Notes: generated from the letters alone by a model not told the origin. A stretch of DNA of 64,000 nucleotides from UBA1268 sp002694955 (GCA_028066355.1 JALCBP010000001.1:1-64000); one strand, 5' to 3'; numbered from the stretch's first letter, positions 43,183 through 52,287 are shown. Translations and numbers: made by a program.

Positions 43183-43204
43183 GCGGTCTCAAACCAGAGA
43201 CCGC
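43183..43204 (-). terminator. Hairpin at the end of the SNF2 helicase gene
   Basis: GCGGTCTC-AAACCA-GAGACCGC is a perfect 8-bp stem with a six-base loop, beginning at the SNF2 stop codon. No T tract follows on the minus strand, so it may be a Rho-dependent or RNA-stabilising element rather than a full intrinsic terminator. Confidence 0.4.
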
Positions 43205-44943
43205 TAGGCAGCTCGCCGACATACGTGGTCTGGCGGCTTGAGACCAAACAATGAAAAAATCTCTTCGGCTGACATACTTGCAGCAGGCTCTGGTTCTGCC
43301 TCAGACAGAATGATATCCGAAAGATTCCGTTTCCTTGCTAACACTTCATCAATTCGTTCCTCAATGGTGCCGACAGTTAGAAATTTTGTAACCGTCACCG
43401 CACCAGCGGCTCCAATCCGATGAGCACGATTGATAGCCTGATCTTCTATGGCTGGATTCCACCATCTGTCGAAAAGAAAAACATATTGTGAGAATTGAAG
43501 ATTGAGTCCAACTGCACCAGCTCCATATGAAAGCAACAGAACCGAATGCTGGCTTTTATTCCGAAATGATTCGATGGCATCATCACGAGCCGCCGTAGAC
43601 ATTCCTCCGTGATATTCAAGCGGCCCAAAACGTTTCAGTCTCTCACGAAGACGAGAGAGTGTCTGAACCCATTGACTAAAGACAATAGCCTTCCGGCCAC
43701 TAGCCTGCACCTCTTCAAGCTCTGCCGCAAGACAATCTGTCTTCGCGCTCGCACGTGTTGCCGTATCAAAGTTACAGATTTGCTTTAGGCGTAACACAAG
43801 TTCGAATACGTGCTGAATGGTTGCTTCCTGGCCCATTCCAGAAAGCCTCAGAACACCTTCCTCCTCGGCCCGCCTGTACGTCTCTCGCTGTTCACTCGAA
43901 AGTTCAATGTATCGATCTGTATCAAGTCGAGGAGGCATGTCTGTCAAGACTTTGTCTTTTGTTCGCCGGAGGCAATGGCCTTTGGCCGCAGCACCAAGCA
44001 CGCGAGGAGACATGCCATCATGAACCTGCCCGGGCGCAACAAAATCAAAGATACCCACAAGATCTTCAGATCGATTTTCAACTGGCGTCCCTGTCAATGC
44101 CCATGAGCGTTTCCGAGAAATCGAACAAACTGCTTTGCTTGTCTGGCTTGCTCGATTTTTGATTCGTTGCGCTTCATCGAGGATGACAAGATCAAACTCC
44201 GCACCTATTTCATCAAGAATTGAACGGTCTCGGATAACGGCTTCATAGTGAGCCACCTTGACGGGCACGTCTTGCAGTGACCACTGCCACCGACGCCGAT
44301 CCGGATCGCCGGCAATTACCCCAACAACAAGTTCAGGAGCCCATACAGATAATTCTCGTGCCCAATTTGAAACGAGACCTTTTGGACAAATCACAAGCAC
44401 ACTACGAGCCTGCCCTGAGTGGACCAGAAGCCGAAGCGACGAAATTGCCTGCATTGATTTCCCGAGGCCCATTTCATCGGCCAAGATACCTCCGAAGCGA
44501 GGCATGAGAAACGCCATGCCGTCTAATTGAAAAGGAAATGGTTCATGAGGGAAAGACAAACTACAACCAGCTAAGAGCGTCTCAAGGTCTGGCTGCAAGA
44601 GATAAAAAAGCCGCTCTGACAATTTGACAACATCGTGAGGTGGCTGGATGCGAGTACGCTTCCTTGCCTTCGCAGCGCGGGGTGTACCACCAACCTCGCG
44701 GTCGGGAATCGTAGGCTGCGACGACCAACCGTTTACAAAGTAATGACTATGAACACTGACTTGTTGAGTTAATAACGGCACATCATGGACTTCTATCTGA
44801 GTTACCTGAAAAGGCACCTGAAGCGTTCGGCTTGCAGGCAAGACAAAAGATTGCATGGTTGTGACAGATGAAGACATTGGGCCACATTCACTTGACTCAA
44901 TGTCAACAGATCTTTCCAGTCGCTTAGATTCATTTGCTGACAT
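43204..44943 (-). CDS. SNF2-family helicase (RapA/HepA-like)
   Basis: 579 residues, ATP-driven DNA translocase domain. Motifs in order: GGILADEMGLGKSMQAISSL (Q and Walker A), LVILDEAQRIKN (Walker B, DEAQ), SWALTGTPVENR (III), then VLLLSYGAGAVGLNLQFSQ and FDRWWNPAIEDQAINRAHRIGA (V and VI). The N-terminal 140 residues contain a Ser-rich stretch and a possible substrate-facing part. Family members remodel nucleoprotein or recycle RNA polymerase. ATG 44943 has no strong ribosome-binding site. It lies 38 bases beyond the unknown gene at 44982-45494. Confidence 0.9.
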   Translation of the reverse strand: MSANESKRLERSVDIESSECGPMSSSVTTMQSFVLPASRTLQVPFQVTQIEVHDVPLLTQQVSVHSHYFVNGWSSQPTIPDREVGGTPRAAKARKRTRIQPPHDVVKLSERLFYLLQPDLETLLAGCSLSFPHEPFPFQLDGMAFLMPRFGGILADEMGLGKSMQAISSLRLLVHSGQARSVLVICPKGLVSNWARELSVWAPELVVGVIAGDPDRRRWQWSLQDVPVKVAHYEAVIRDRSILDEIGAEFDLVILDEAQRIKNRASQTSKAVCSISRKRSWALTGTPVENRSEDLVGIFDFVAPGQVHDGMSPRVLGAAAKGHCLRRTKDKVLTDMPPRLDTDRYIELSSEQRETYRRAEEEGVLRLSGMGQEATIQHVFELVLRLKQICNFDTATRASAKTDCLAAELEEVQASGRKAIVFSQWVQTLSRLRERLKRFGPLEYHGGMSTAARDDAIESFRNKSQHSVLLLSYGAGAVGLNLQFSQYVFLFDRWWNPAIEDQAINRAHRIGAAGAVTVTKFLTVGTIEERIDEVLARKRNLSDIILSEAEPEPAASMSAEEIFSLFGLKPPDHVCRRAA

Positions 44944-44981
44944 AGGTTGCTAAGCAAAATTCGTAAAGAGTTTTCGTCTAA

Positions 44982-45494
44982 TCAATGATTCTGGGCTTCA
45001 TCGATTGCAGCACGAATCCGATCAAACGGCTCCGCCAGTTCAATGCTTGAACTGAGGCTTTCGAAATGCGGACGTAGCTGATCAATTTTTGACATGTCTT
45101 TCTCGTGTGGACGCAGCTGAAAAGTTCCCAGACTCATAAACTCTTCTTCCTTGTCCTGACTATCCGTTTCTTGAATTGCTACAACAGGACTTGCTCCGTG
45201 GGAGCGTGCATGCAGCAATAATTCTCGATCCGTTAAGACCGCAACCGGAGTCAACTTCGTTGCTTTCAGCAGAGGCCCACCTATCTGCTCTCCATGCAGA
45301 TACCTCTGGAGCGTTGCGCCGTACAATATCTCTTGTGCTCGCGTTACCCGTAGCGGAGCTGTGCAGTGAAACTCAAGTGGTCGACCCGTAATATCAACCA
45401 GCAGGTATCCGCCAAACATTCCGACATTGGCGGTGGTGCAAACTGTCAGAAAGCCGAAAGTCATATCGTGCGATGACACCACACTTGAAACCAT
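44982..45494 (-). CDS. Conserved hypothetical protein (170 aa)
   Basis: Not recognised beyond a likely planctomycetal conserved protein. GGAG eight bases before ATG 45494 fixes the start. The N-terminal half has a compact pattern (MTFGFLTVCTTANVGMFGGYLLVDITGRPLEFHC), the C-terminal half is mostly helical and acidic (EEEFMSLGTFQLRPHEKDMSK). No signal peptide or membrane segment. Only 38 bases separate it from the SNF2 gene, suggesting an operon; a DNA-linked role is a guess from that context. Confidence 0.65.
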   Translation of the reverse strand: MVSSVVSSHDMTFGFLTVCTTANVGMFGGYLLVDITGRPLEFHCTAPLRVTRAQEILYGATLQRYLHGEQIGGPLLKATKLTPVAVLTDRELLLHARSHGASPVVAIQETDSQDKEEEFMSLGTFQLRPHEKDMSKIDQLRPHFESLSSSIELAEPFDRIRAAIDEAQNH

Positions 45495-45798
45495 TCAGCA
45501 GACTCCAAAGGAAGTTGACGAGGTATTTACCACATTGGCTAAAAACAACCCCAGGCGGTTTCGTCAATTTCTTTGCCCGCCGACACAATCCATCGGGAGA
45601 ACGTCAAAGATGTCTTGAATAACCGATGTCACAAAGCACTTGATTGACACGATTCGAACAGTCTGTAGCGATTACAACGGTAGTATTGGCCCCGCCATTT
45701 GGCTCAAATCGAAAGAATGGATACCATCAAAAGCTGAACGAACATGCATAACACGTAACGTTGACTGTGTTCGAAAAGCCGCCCATGGATACTCAAAA
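45495..45798. other. Divergent intergenic region
   Basis: 304 bases between the divergent hypothetical genes at 45494 and 45799. It should carry both promoters. The 5' part of the rightward reading frame reaches back to 45640, but no ribosome-binding site supports an earlier start. No hairpin or repeat stood out. Confidence 0.45.
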
Positions 45799-46266
45799 AT
45801 GCCGAATCTTCCATCTCACTGCACGCAAATTGACATAACGTCAACGAACGAATCCTCTGACACAACGGTCCCACAGCAGAAAAACAACAGCCCCCAATCA
45901 GAAGTGGTAGCTGTCCTCAAAGAAATACTGGTGACCCAGAAAAAATCTTGTGATCTCCTTGGTGATGTGCTGAAACATGTTTCTTTTCAGCAACGTCAAC
46001 GCACTGCTGAACTACAAACGTGGCGAGAAAACAACCCGTATGTTGCACAAGCGTGCCGAAAAGCAGCAAAAGGCTTGGCACACGTTCATACTGATTTCCT
46101 CACGACACTTGCGGAAGAGGCAGCAGAAAGCGCTGAAGACTTTACGGACAGTGAGTACGCCCTTGGCGAATTTATAGATCGATACGGCCCTCGCCTGGCC
46201 CACTTTAACGGGGTAATGCAACTGCTGAGCCAACTTGCAATGCCCGAGGATGAAAACCAAAACTAA
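45799..46266 (+). CDS. Conserved planctomycetal hypothetical (about 155 aa)
   Basis: Function unknown. The N-terminal half is a helical heptad-like region (VVAVLKEILVTQKKSCDLLG, then QRQRTAELQTWREN). The C-terminal half is a conserved-looking motif (NPYVAQACRKAAKGL, SEYALGEFIDRYGPRLAHFNGVMQLLSQL). I recognise the same layout from planctomycetal proteins of unknown role. ATG 45799 is chosen; the frame continues upstream to 45640 with an atypical composition. No signal peptide. It could be a small oligomeric regulator or a nucleoid-linked protein. Confidence 0.6.
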   Translation: MPNLPSHCTQIDITSTNESSDTTVPQQKNNSPQSEVVAVLKEILVTQKKSCDLLGDVLKHVSFQQRQRTAELQTWRENNPYVAQACRKAAKGLAHVHTDFLTTLAEEAAESAEDFTDSEYALGEFIDRYGPRLAHFNGVMQLLSQLAMPEDENQN

Positions 46267-46433
46267 ATACAAGTAACGCAAAGATATAAGCACTGAACAG
46301 TCGCCACATCGCATGTAACCGACTACAACAAGAAAAGTGTGATATTCCTAACTGTTTGCCTCAGCTAGAGATGTCTAACCTCGTATAACCAACTTGCTAG
46401 CCAACACCTTTAATACCTAGAAGAATTACTTCA

Positions 46434-47561
46434 ATGTCTACAGACACGACTGAAACACCTCCCGTATTCAAAGTTGCCGATGATAAAAGTATTGCCCAGA
46501 GCAGAGAAAAACTTGACGCTCACACAGCCGAGATAGTTGCCTGGCATTTCCACCCGTCAACAGGATCACCATTCTGGCTCGAATATGCAGAGAAACTGAA
46601 TTTCGATCCTCTTAAAGAAGTGAACTGCTTCGACGACTTGAAAAAGTTTCCAGCATTTGAAGACGAATGGCTAAGAGGTGGACCGGTAACTCGTTGGATC
46701 CCAAAAGGATTTGCTGGCCAACCCGCCTACGTCTTTGAGACAGGCGGCACCACTGGCACGCCGAAATCACGCGTGAATCTTCGGGACTTCCGAACCGACT
46801 ACGAAGAATTCAGTGAAACGCTCCCTGAGGAGTATTTTCCTAAAGGTGCAAACTGGCTAATGCTTGGCCCATCGGGTCCACGGAGGCTTCGACTGTCTAT
46901 CGAACATCTTGCACAGTATCGAGGCGGCATCTGCTTCTGTATTGACCTTGACCCACGCTGGGTTATCAAGTTGATCAAAAAAGGATGGATGGAACATCTG
47001 GAAGCCTACAAGGATCACTGTATCGAACAGGCAATTACGGTGCTTGAATCAGGCCATGACATCCGCTGCATGTTTACAACACCAAAACTTCTTGAGGCCT
47101 TAGCAATCGCCCTCGAAAAGAAAGGAACCACCATTCGAGAAGCTGGCATCACAGGAATTTTTTCAGGTGGAACCGAGTTTACCCCGCAATGGACACGATT
47201 CGCAGTCGAGGAACTCCTTGACGGCGCGTTTATGACCCCAACGTACGGGAATACATTGATGGGGCTTGCCGCCTCTCGTCCGGTAATCCCAGAAGATGGC
47301 TACACTATTGCATACTATTCCCCACAACCGCGGGCTGTAATTGAGGTCGTTGATTTCGATGACACGAATTCGGTAGTACCATACGGGGGAACGGGGCGAG
47401 TTAAGCTTACAACACTTACCAAAGAAACGTTTGTTCCTGGTTTTCTTGAACGTGATGAAGGTGAGCGAGAACGACCATATGCGCTCTATCCATGGGACGG
47501 CATAAGTGGCGTGCGACCTTTTAGCAAACTGGCTACAGCTACCACGGTCGGGGTTTATTAA
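46434..47561 (+). CDS. AMP-forming acyl-activating ligase (LuxE/PaaK-like)
   Basis: 375 residues of the ANL adenylate-forming fold. The AMP-binding loop ETGGTTGTPKSR (about residues 101-112) and the A5-type segment TPTYGNTLMG are clear. It is short for a phenylacetate-CoA ligase (around 430) and stops near the end of the N-domain, resembling the acyl-protein synthetase LuxE in length. It should activate a carboxylic acid as acyl-adenylate, with CoA or an enzyme cysteine as acceptor. The next gene is an aldehyde-dehydrogenase-fold enzyme 112 bases on, followed by an alcohol dehydrogenase, so a reduction route acid to aldehyde to alcohol, or the reverse, is likely. Substrate unknown. Confidence 0.75.
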   Translation: MSTDTTETPPVFKVADDKSIAQSREKLDAHTAEIVAWHFHPSTGSPFWLEYAEKLNFDPLKEVNCFDDLKKFPAFEDEWLRGGPVTRWIPKGFAGQPAYVFETGGTTGTPKSRVNLRDFRTDYEEFSETLPEEYFPKGANWLMLGPSGPRRLRLSIEHLAQYRGGICFCIDLDPRWVIKLIKKGWMEHLEAYKDHCIEQAITVLESGHDIRCMFTTPKLLEALAIALEKKGTTIREAGITGIFSGGTEFTPQWTRFAVEELLDGAFMTPTYGNTLMGLAASRPVIPEDGYTIAYYSPQPRAVIEVVDFDDTNSVVPYGGTGRVKLTTLTKETFVPGFLERDEGERERPYALYPWDGISGVRPFSKLATATTVGVY

Positions 47562-47591
47562 TCACCACCGCAGAAGTAGTACCGTTTTGAC

Positions 47592-47613
47592 CGTGTCTTT
47601 AGGAAAAGACACG
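47592..47613 (+). terminator. Hairpin between the ligase and the dehydrogenase genes
   Basis: CGTGTCTTT, loop AGGA, AAAGACACG: a perfect 9-bp stem with a 4-base loop, followed by the weak T tract CTTTGTATT. It may be a partial terminator that lowers expression of the genes behind it, or a message-stabilising stem. Confidence 0.5.
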
Positions 47614-47673
47614 CTTTGTATTGATTCATAAGATTCAGCAGTAGAAGACCTCTCTCATACAGGAGAAAAAACT

Positions 47674-49140
47674 ATGCACCTCGCCGCGTATCGGTTCGGT
47701 AAACCATACGAATCACTCGAAAGAAATAAATTAGTGCACTTCATGACTGGGGAGCCAGTCGCAGAAGTCAGTCAAGTCGGCGGTGCCATTGTAAGTCGTG
47801 ATCTTCGAAAAGCCGATAATGCCAGGAAGGCAATTCTCCGTATTGATCCTGAAGAAATTGTGGAGCGACTCCAAACAGCAGGGAACCTTTACGCCTTGGG
47901 AACTGTCGAGGTCGGTGGCGTCAAACAGTCTCCCGACGACTTCGCCCGTCAGCAGTCGGCAACAACCGGTCTCCCGGAGAGCCTCTGCCACGCCAACATG
48001 AAAAAGAATTTATTTGTTCTGTCCAATATGGATCGTATGCTCGATGCACTCTCTCGAGGCCTTTCGCCTGAAATCCTGTGGCGGGGATATGGTACAGAGC
48101 ATCGAGGTGTTGTAGTGAGTTACCAGCACCAGTCTTCAGTGCTTGGGCTTGTTCTTCCAAGCAATTCACCCGGAGTCCACACGCTCTGGCTTCCTGTCAT
48201 AGCACTAGGCGTTGGCCTGCTGCTCAAGCCAGGCGGCCAGGAACCATGGACCCCGTATCGAATGGCCTCAGCCATGATTGAAGCAGGTATTCCAGAGGAG
48301 GCTATTGGGCTTTATCCCGGAGCCACAGACGTAGGGGCTGCGATCCTCGCTGACTGTGGTCGAAGCATGATTTTCGGATCAGCCAAAACTGTTGAGCAAT
48401 ACCGAGGAAACCCTGCTGTTCAGGTGCATGGTCCGGGATTCTCAAAAATATTATTAGGGGATGACTGTGTTGATGACTGGCGGGACTATCTTGATGTTAT
48501 GGCTGATAGTATCGCTGCTAACAGTGGTCGGGGATGCATAAATTGCTCGGCAGTGTATGCCAGTCGTCATACAGAAGATATCGCTGATGCACTTGCTGAA
48601 CGACTGGGGACACAGGACGTTCGTCCACCGGATGACCCGGAGGCAACACTTGCTGCTTTCACTATACCGGGAGCTGCAAAAGCCATCTGGCAACAGATCG
48701 AGAGCCTGCTTGACAAACCTGGTGTTCGTCATGCTACCGCATCACAAGGACAGAGATTCGTAGAGGGAGAGCGTTGTGGATGGCTGCGGCCAACAATTGT
48801 TGAGTGCGAATCTCCTGATGCTGAAATTGCGCACTCGGAATATATGTTTCCGTTCTGTAGTGTTGTTAAGTGTCCACAAGAGAACATGCTGGAAAGAATT
48901 GGTCCTACTCTTGTTGCGACAGCTATCACAAATGAGACCAACTTTCAGCAGCAATTAATTAACGCGAACAATATTGACCGTTTGAATCTCGGTCCGATTC
49001 CAACAATAAAGCTCGATTGGTTGCAGCCTCATGAAGGGAACATCATCGACTTCCTTTACCGCTCGAGAGCACTTCAACTAGCTGAAACATCAGAGTTGGT
49101 CTCTACCGCAACCGCTGCTCCGGCTCAATCAGGCAGATAG
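47674..49140 (+). CDS. Aldehyde-dehydrogenase-fold acyl reductase (LuxC/ALDH-like)
   Basis: 488 residues. The NAD(P)-binding region reads SVLGLVLPSNSPGVHTLWLP and LLLKPGGQEPWTPYRMASAM; the catalytic cysteine is in SGRGCINCSAV (C288, with C291 nearby). The length and the partner ligase resemble LuxC, the acyl-CoA or acyl-enzyme reductase, although ordinary CoA-acylating aldehyde dehydrogenases also fit. AGGAGA lies about seven bases before ATG 47674. Only four bases separate its stop from the alcohol dehydrogenase start, so the two are translationally linked. Confidence 0.78.
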   Translation: MHLAAYRFGKPYESLERNKLVHFMTGEPVAEVSQVGGAIVSRDLRKADNARKAILRIDPEEIVERLQTAGNLYALGTVEVGGVKQSPDDFARQQSATTGLPESLCHANMKKNLFVLSNMDRMLDALSRGLSPEILWRGYGTEHRGVVVSYQHQSSVLGLVLPSNSPGVHTLWLPVIALGVGLLLKPGGQEPWTPYRMASAMIEAGIPEEAIGLYPGATDVGAAILADCGRSMIFGSAKTVEQYRGNPAVQVHGPGFSKILLGDDCVDDWRDYLDVMADSIAANSGRGCINCSAVYASRHTEDIADALAERLGTQDVRPPDDPEATLAAFTIPGAAKAIWQQIESLLDKPGVRHATASQGQRFVEGERCGWLRPTIVECESPDAEIAHSEYMFPFCSVVKCPQENMLERIGPTLVATAITNETNFQQQLINANNIDRLNLGPIPTIKLDWLQPHEGNIIDFLYRSRALQLAETSELVSTATAAPAQSGR

Positions 49141-49144
49141 ACCC

Positions 49145-50332
49145 ATGACAGACGAGTCGGATAAACCGGCTATGCAGCCGTACTTATTTACATTCCGTGC
49201 GAGAACACGGATTGTCGCTGGCAAAGGTAGCATTGCCGAATTGGGTGAGGTGGCTCGCGAACTTGGAGGCAAACGAGCGCTGATAGTTAGTGACTCGGGT
49301 GTTCTCGCAGCAGGCCACACGGACACTGGCCTGGCATCCCTCACGGCTTCCGGCTTCGAGACGGCAATTTTTAGCGAGTTTACAGAGAACCCTACGACAC
49401 TCCAGGTAGAAGCCGGCACGGCGTTCGCCAAATCCTTCGATCCAGACGTCATTGTCGGTCTCGGTGGCGGCAGTTCCATGGACTGCGCGAAGGGAATTAA
49501 TTTCCTGTTTTGTTGTGGGGGGAAAATGGAGGACTATCGAGGCCGTGGCACGACCGGCCGGCCGCTCCTCCCATCAGTTGGCTGTCCAACCACAGCAGGC
49601 ACTGGTAGTGAAACACAGTCTTTTGCACTTATAAGTGACTCACAAACAGGAGAGAAACTCGCCTGCGGTGACCCAAACGCCGCCTTTCGAGTAGCAATCT
49701 TGGATCCATGCTTAACCATGACCCAGCCAGCACGCGTCACGGCGCTCACTGGCATAGACGCACTCTCGCATGCCCTTGAAAGCCATGTCAGCACTGAGGC
49801 GACACCTGCATCGCGTATTTTTTCCCGAGAGGCATGGAAATTACTGACCAAGAACCTTCCTGATGTTTTCTGCAACCCAACAGATATTGATGCCAGAGCG
49901 GCTGTTCAACTCGGGGCCGCTTGGGCTGGACTTGCTATTGAAAACGCAATGCTAGGAGCAGCCCACGGGGCAGCGAATCCACTTACGGCACATTATAAAG
50001 TTACTCATGGCCAGGCTGTTGGGCTCATGCTGCCCCACATCATTCGGTTTAATGGAAAAGTCGTACAATCGCAGTACTCGGAACTAGCTGCCGTTGCTGG
50101 CCTCAGCACGGATGCTCCTGAATGTTCACTCGCCGATTGGATAAGCACGTTGCTGAAACAGACGGGCCTATACCAACCACTTCGAGACTTGATAGGAACC
50201 CATCCAGAAACGAATGCTATCGAGCATCTGGCTCAAGAAGCATCGACGCAGTGGACGAGCAGTTTCAACCCACGCCCCTGTACATCGGCCGATTTTCTTG
50301 AGCTCTACCAGCGTGCATCAGCCGAAGCATAA
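49145..50332 (+). CDS. Iron-containing alcohol dehydrogenase
   Basis: 395 residues of the group III metal-dependent family. The NAD(P)-binding turn is GLGGGSSMDCAKG; the family signature with metal ligands is GIDALSHALESHVS, then AHGAANPLTAHYKVTHGQAVGLMLPH with the remaining histidines, so all four ligands (Asp, three His) look present. It interconverts an alcohol and the aldehyde that the upstream enzyme handles. It is co-transcribed with the dehydrogenase (4-base gap) and is followed 22 bases later by the propeller protein. Confidence 0.9.
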   Translation: MTDESDKPAMQPYLFTFRARTRIVAGKGSIAELGEVARELGGKRALIVSDSGVLAAGHTDTGLASLTASGFETAIFSEFTENPTTLQVEAGTAFAKSFDPDVIVGLGGGSSMDCAKGINFLFCCGGKMEDYRGRGTTGRPLLPSVGCPTTAGTGSETQSFALISDSQTGEKLACGDPNAAFRVAILDPCLTMTQPARVTALTGIDALSHALESHVSTEATPASRIFSREAWKLLTKNLPDVFCNPTDIDARAAVQLGAAWAGLAIENAMLGAAHGAANPLTAHYKVTHGQAVGLMLPHIIRFNGKVVQSQYSELAAVAGLSTDAPECSLADWISTLLKQTGLYQPLRDLIGTHPETNAIEHLAQEASTQWTSSFNPRPCTSADFLELYQRASAEA

Positions 50333-50354
50333 TGCCCCTTTCCAACGTCACACT

Positions 50355-51554
50355 ATGATTAACTTTCTCAAGTCACTAATTGCTACAGCCCTCCTTTCGT
50401 TTGGCCCACTGCTTGCGGTTGAAAATGCTGCAGGCCCTGAGGCGTGGCCAATGTTTCGGGGCACACCGAGTGGGGCGGGCCGATCAACAGTTGTTCTACA
50501 ACTTCCTCTCTCGGAGCGGTGGAGTCGACGATTCGAAAATGGTGCCTTCACTGCCACACCGGTAATTTCTAATGATACGATCTTCATCGGCGACCTCGAC
50601 GGGCACTTCATCGCGTTAGCACTTGATACCGGCAAGACACTTTGGCAGTTCAATTCATCGGACTCAGGCTTTCCATCTGCAGCCGCTGTTTCGACTGAAC
50701 AAGAGTATCCATTTGTAGTGGTTGGTGACGATTGTGGTGTCATCCGATGCATGAATACGAATAGTGGCGAAGTTGTCTGGGATCTTTCAATGGGTGGGGA
50801 GATTTCTGGTGGACCAACAATTCTGCACTCGTCCGAGATACCTGTTGTGCTTGTCGGGTCCCAGGACGCAACACTTGTTTGTGTGAAGATTACTGACGGG
50901 GAAATTCTCTGGCGACATGAAATAGCGGATCAGATTCGTTGTTCACCAACCGTGGGTATTGGGGAGGACGGTTACAAGGTATTCGTTGCCGGCTGCGACA
51001 GCACGCTGCATATTCTCGATGCAACGAGTGGAGAAACAGCTGCTGAGATTCCGCTTGGAGGCCCAACTGGAACGACCCCTTCGATCAGCGGCTCTGATGC
51101 TTTTTTTGGGACCGAAGGTGGAATGTTCTTTGCAGTCAATTTCCTTCAGGAGAAAATCCGATGGAAAACCGAAGGAGACTCGCAAAGACCGGCATATCGT
51201 TCAAGTGCTACCGTAGATGACGATCTTGTTTTTGTTGGTTCTCGCGGCCGCGCGGTCGAAGCGTTCAACAAGACTGATGGTAGCCTCTGCTGGCGACATC
51301 CTATGCGTAGCCGTGTCGATGCATCGCCAGTAGCCGTACGTGTCATTGAAGACGGTACGTTTGCAGAGCCTCCTGGCGGAAGTGTTCTTGTTGCCGATGC
51401 AGCAGGTGATATAAAAATTCTGCGAGACCACGACGGAAAACCGTACTGGGAATTTGACGCTGGTGGCGGTTTCTCTGGATCACCAGCCGTTGTTCGTAAC
51501 AGAGTTGTCCTTGCTAGTGATGATGGTGTTGTCTGGTGCTTTGCGCACGAGTGA
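50355..51554 (+). CDS. Secreted PQQ-binding-like beta-propeller protein
   Basis: 399 residues. A signal peptide (LKSLIATALLSFGPLLAVENA) gives export. The body is a string of YVFVGDxxG-type blades (FIGDLDGHFIALALDTGKTLWQF, IRCMNTNSGEVVWDL, VCVKITDGEILWRH), each with the W-rich tail of the PQQ-type repeat, about seven in total. No catalytic residues of a quinoprotein dehydrogenase (the Asp/Glu and Cys-Cys pair) are seen, so it may be a scaffold like BamB rather than an enzyme. ATG 50355 is chosen within a longer frame that overlaps the dehydrogenase gene. It could assist the pathway in the envelope, but this is uncertain. Confidence 0.75.
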   Translation: MINFLKSLIATALLSFGPLLAVENAAGPEAWPMFRGTPSGAGRSTVVLQLPLSERWSRRFENGAFTATPVISNDTIFIGDLDGHFIALALDTGKTLWQFNSSDSGFPSAAAVSTEQEYPFVVVGDDCGVIRCMNTNSGEVVWDLSMGGEISGGPTILHSSEIPVVLVGSQDATLVCVKITDGEILWRHEIADQIRCSPTVGIGEDGYKVFVAGCDSTLHILDATSGETAAEIPLGGPTGTTPSISGSDAFFGTEGGMFFAVNFLQEKIRWKTEGDSQRPAYRSSATVDDDLVFVGSRGRAVEAFNKTDGSLCWRHPMRSRVDASPVAVRVIEDGTFAEPPGGSVLVADAAGDIKILRDHDGKPYWEFDAGGGFSGSPAVVRNRVVLASDDGVVWCFAHE

Positions 51555-51623
51555 CCCTCAACGAAACTCAAGACTGTTTCAATCTTGTTGCGTTTCTTTA
51601 ACATTCTTTTTAAGGCGTAAATC

Positions 51624-52064
51624 ATGGCATGGCAACAATGCATAGTCAGGCTCACACCTCGCAGCCGTGGATTCCATCTAATCACTCATGAAATTGAGCA
51701 GGCCCTTGGGGATATGAAGAAACCGAAGATCGGGCTGCTGCACCTTTTTCTTCAACACACATCCGCAAGTTTATCGATTAATGAAAATGCAGATCCAGAC
51801 GTTCCACGTGATCTTGAAATGGCATTTAGAAAGGTAGCACCAGAAGACCTGCCTTATCGACACACCTGTGAAGGCCCGGATGACATGCCGGCCCATATCA
51901 AGACCTCAATATTGGGATGCTCTCTCACGATCCCCATCAGTTCAGGAAATCTATGTCTCGGCACGTGGCAGGGCGTCTATTTGTGTGAACACAGGATTAA
52001 TGGCGGATCACGCAAGTTAGTCCTGACTCTCCACGGTGAAATAGGAAGACTAGCCGATCGGTAG
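51624..52064 (+). CDS. yjbQ: YjbQ family protein (UPF0047, thiamine-phosphate-synthase-like)
   Basis: 146 residues. The family pattern is complete: LTPRSRGFHLITHEIEQ at the start, HTSASLSINENADPDVPRDLE with the conserved His and Asn residues, and ILGCSLTIPISSGNLCLGTWQGVYLCEHR. Some members show weak thiamine-phosphate synthase activity, which complements ThiE mutants in E. coli; the true role is not settled. AAGG lies ahead of ATG 51624. It follows the propeller gene by 69 bases and may be on the same message. Confidence 0.9.
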   Translation: MAWQQCIVRLTPRSRGFHLITHEIEQALGDMKKPKIGLLHLFLQHTSASLSINENADPDVPRDLEMAFRKVAPEDLPYRHTCEGPDDMPAHIKTSILGCSLTIPISSGNLCLGTWQGVYLCEHRINGGSRKLVLTLHGEIGRLADR

Positions 52065-52287
52065 CACACAAATTTTGTGCACACCAGTCCCCAATTCAAA
52101 AAGTCGATAACTCTCGTTAAATGGGTGGAGGTGCGAAAAAGGCCAAAAAAGAGCAGCCCAGGCAGGCGGGGCAATTTTTTTGAACTTTTCCAGAACCAAG
52201 ACCTACATTGCTTCGTATCATTTGAGTAGCCACGATACGAATGTGGGTCTACCAAGTGACAACTTGGCGGAAGGAAGGAATGACACC

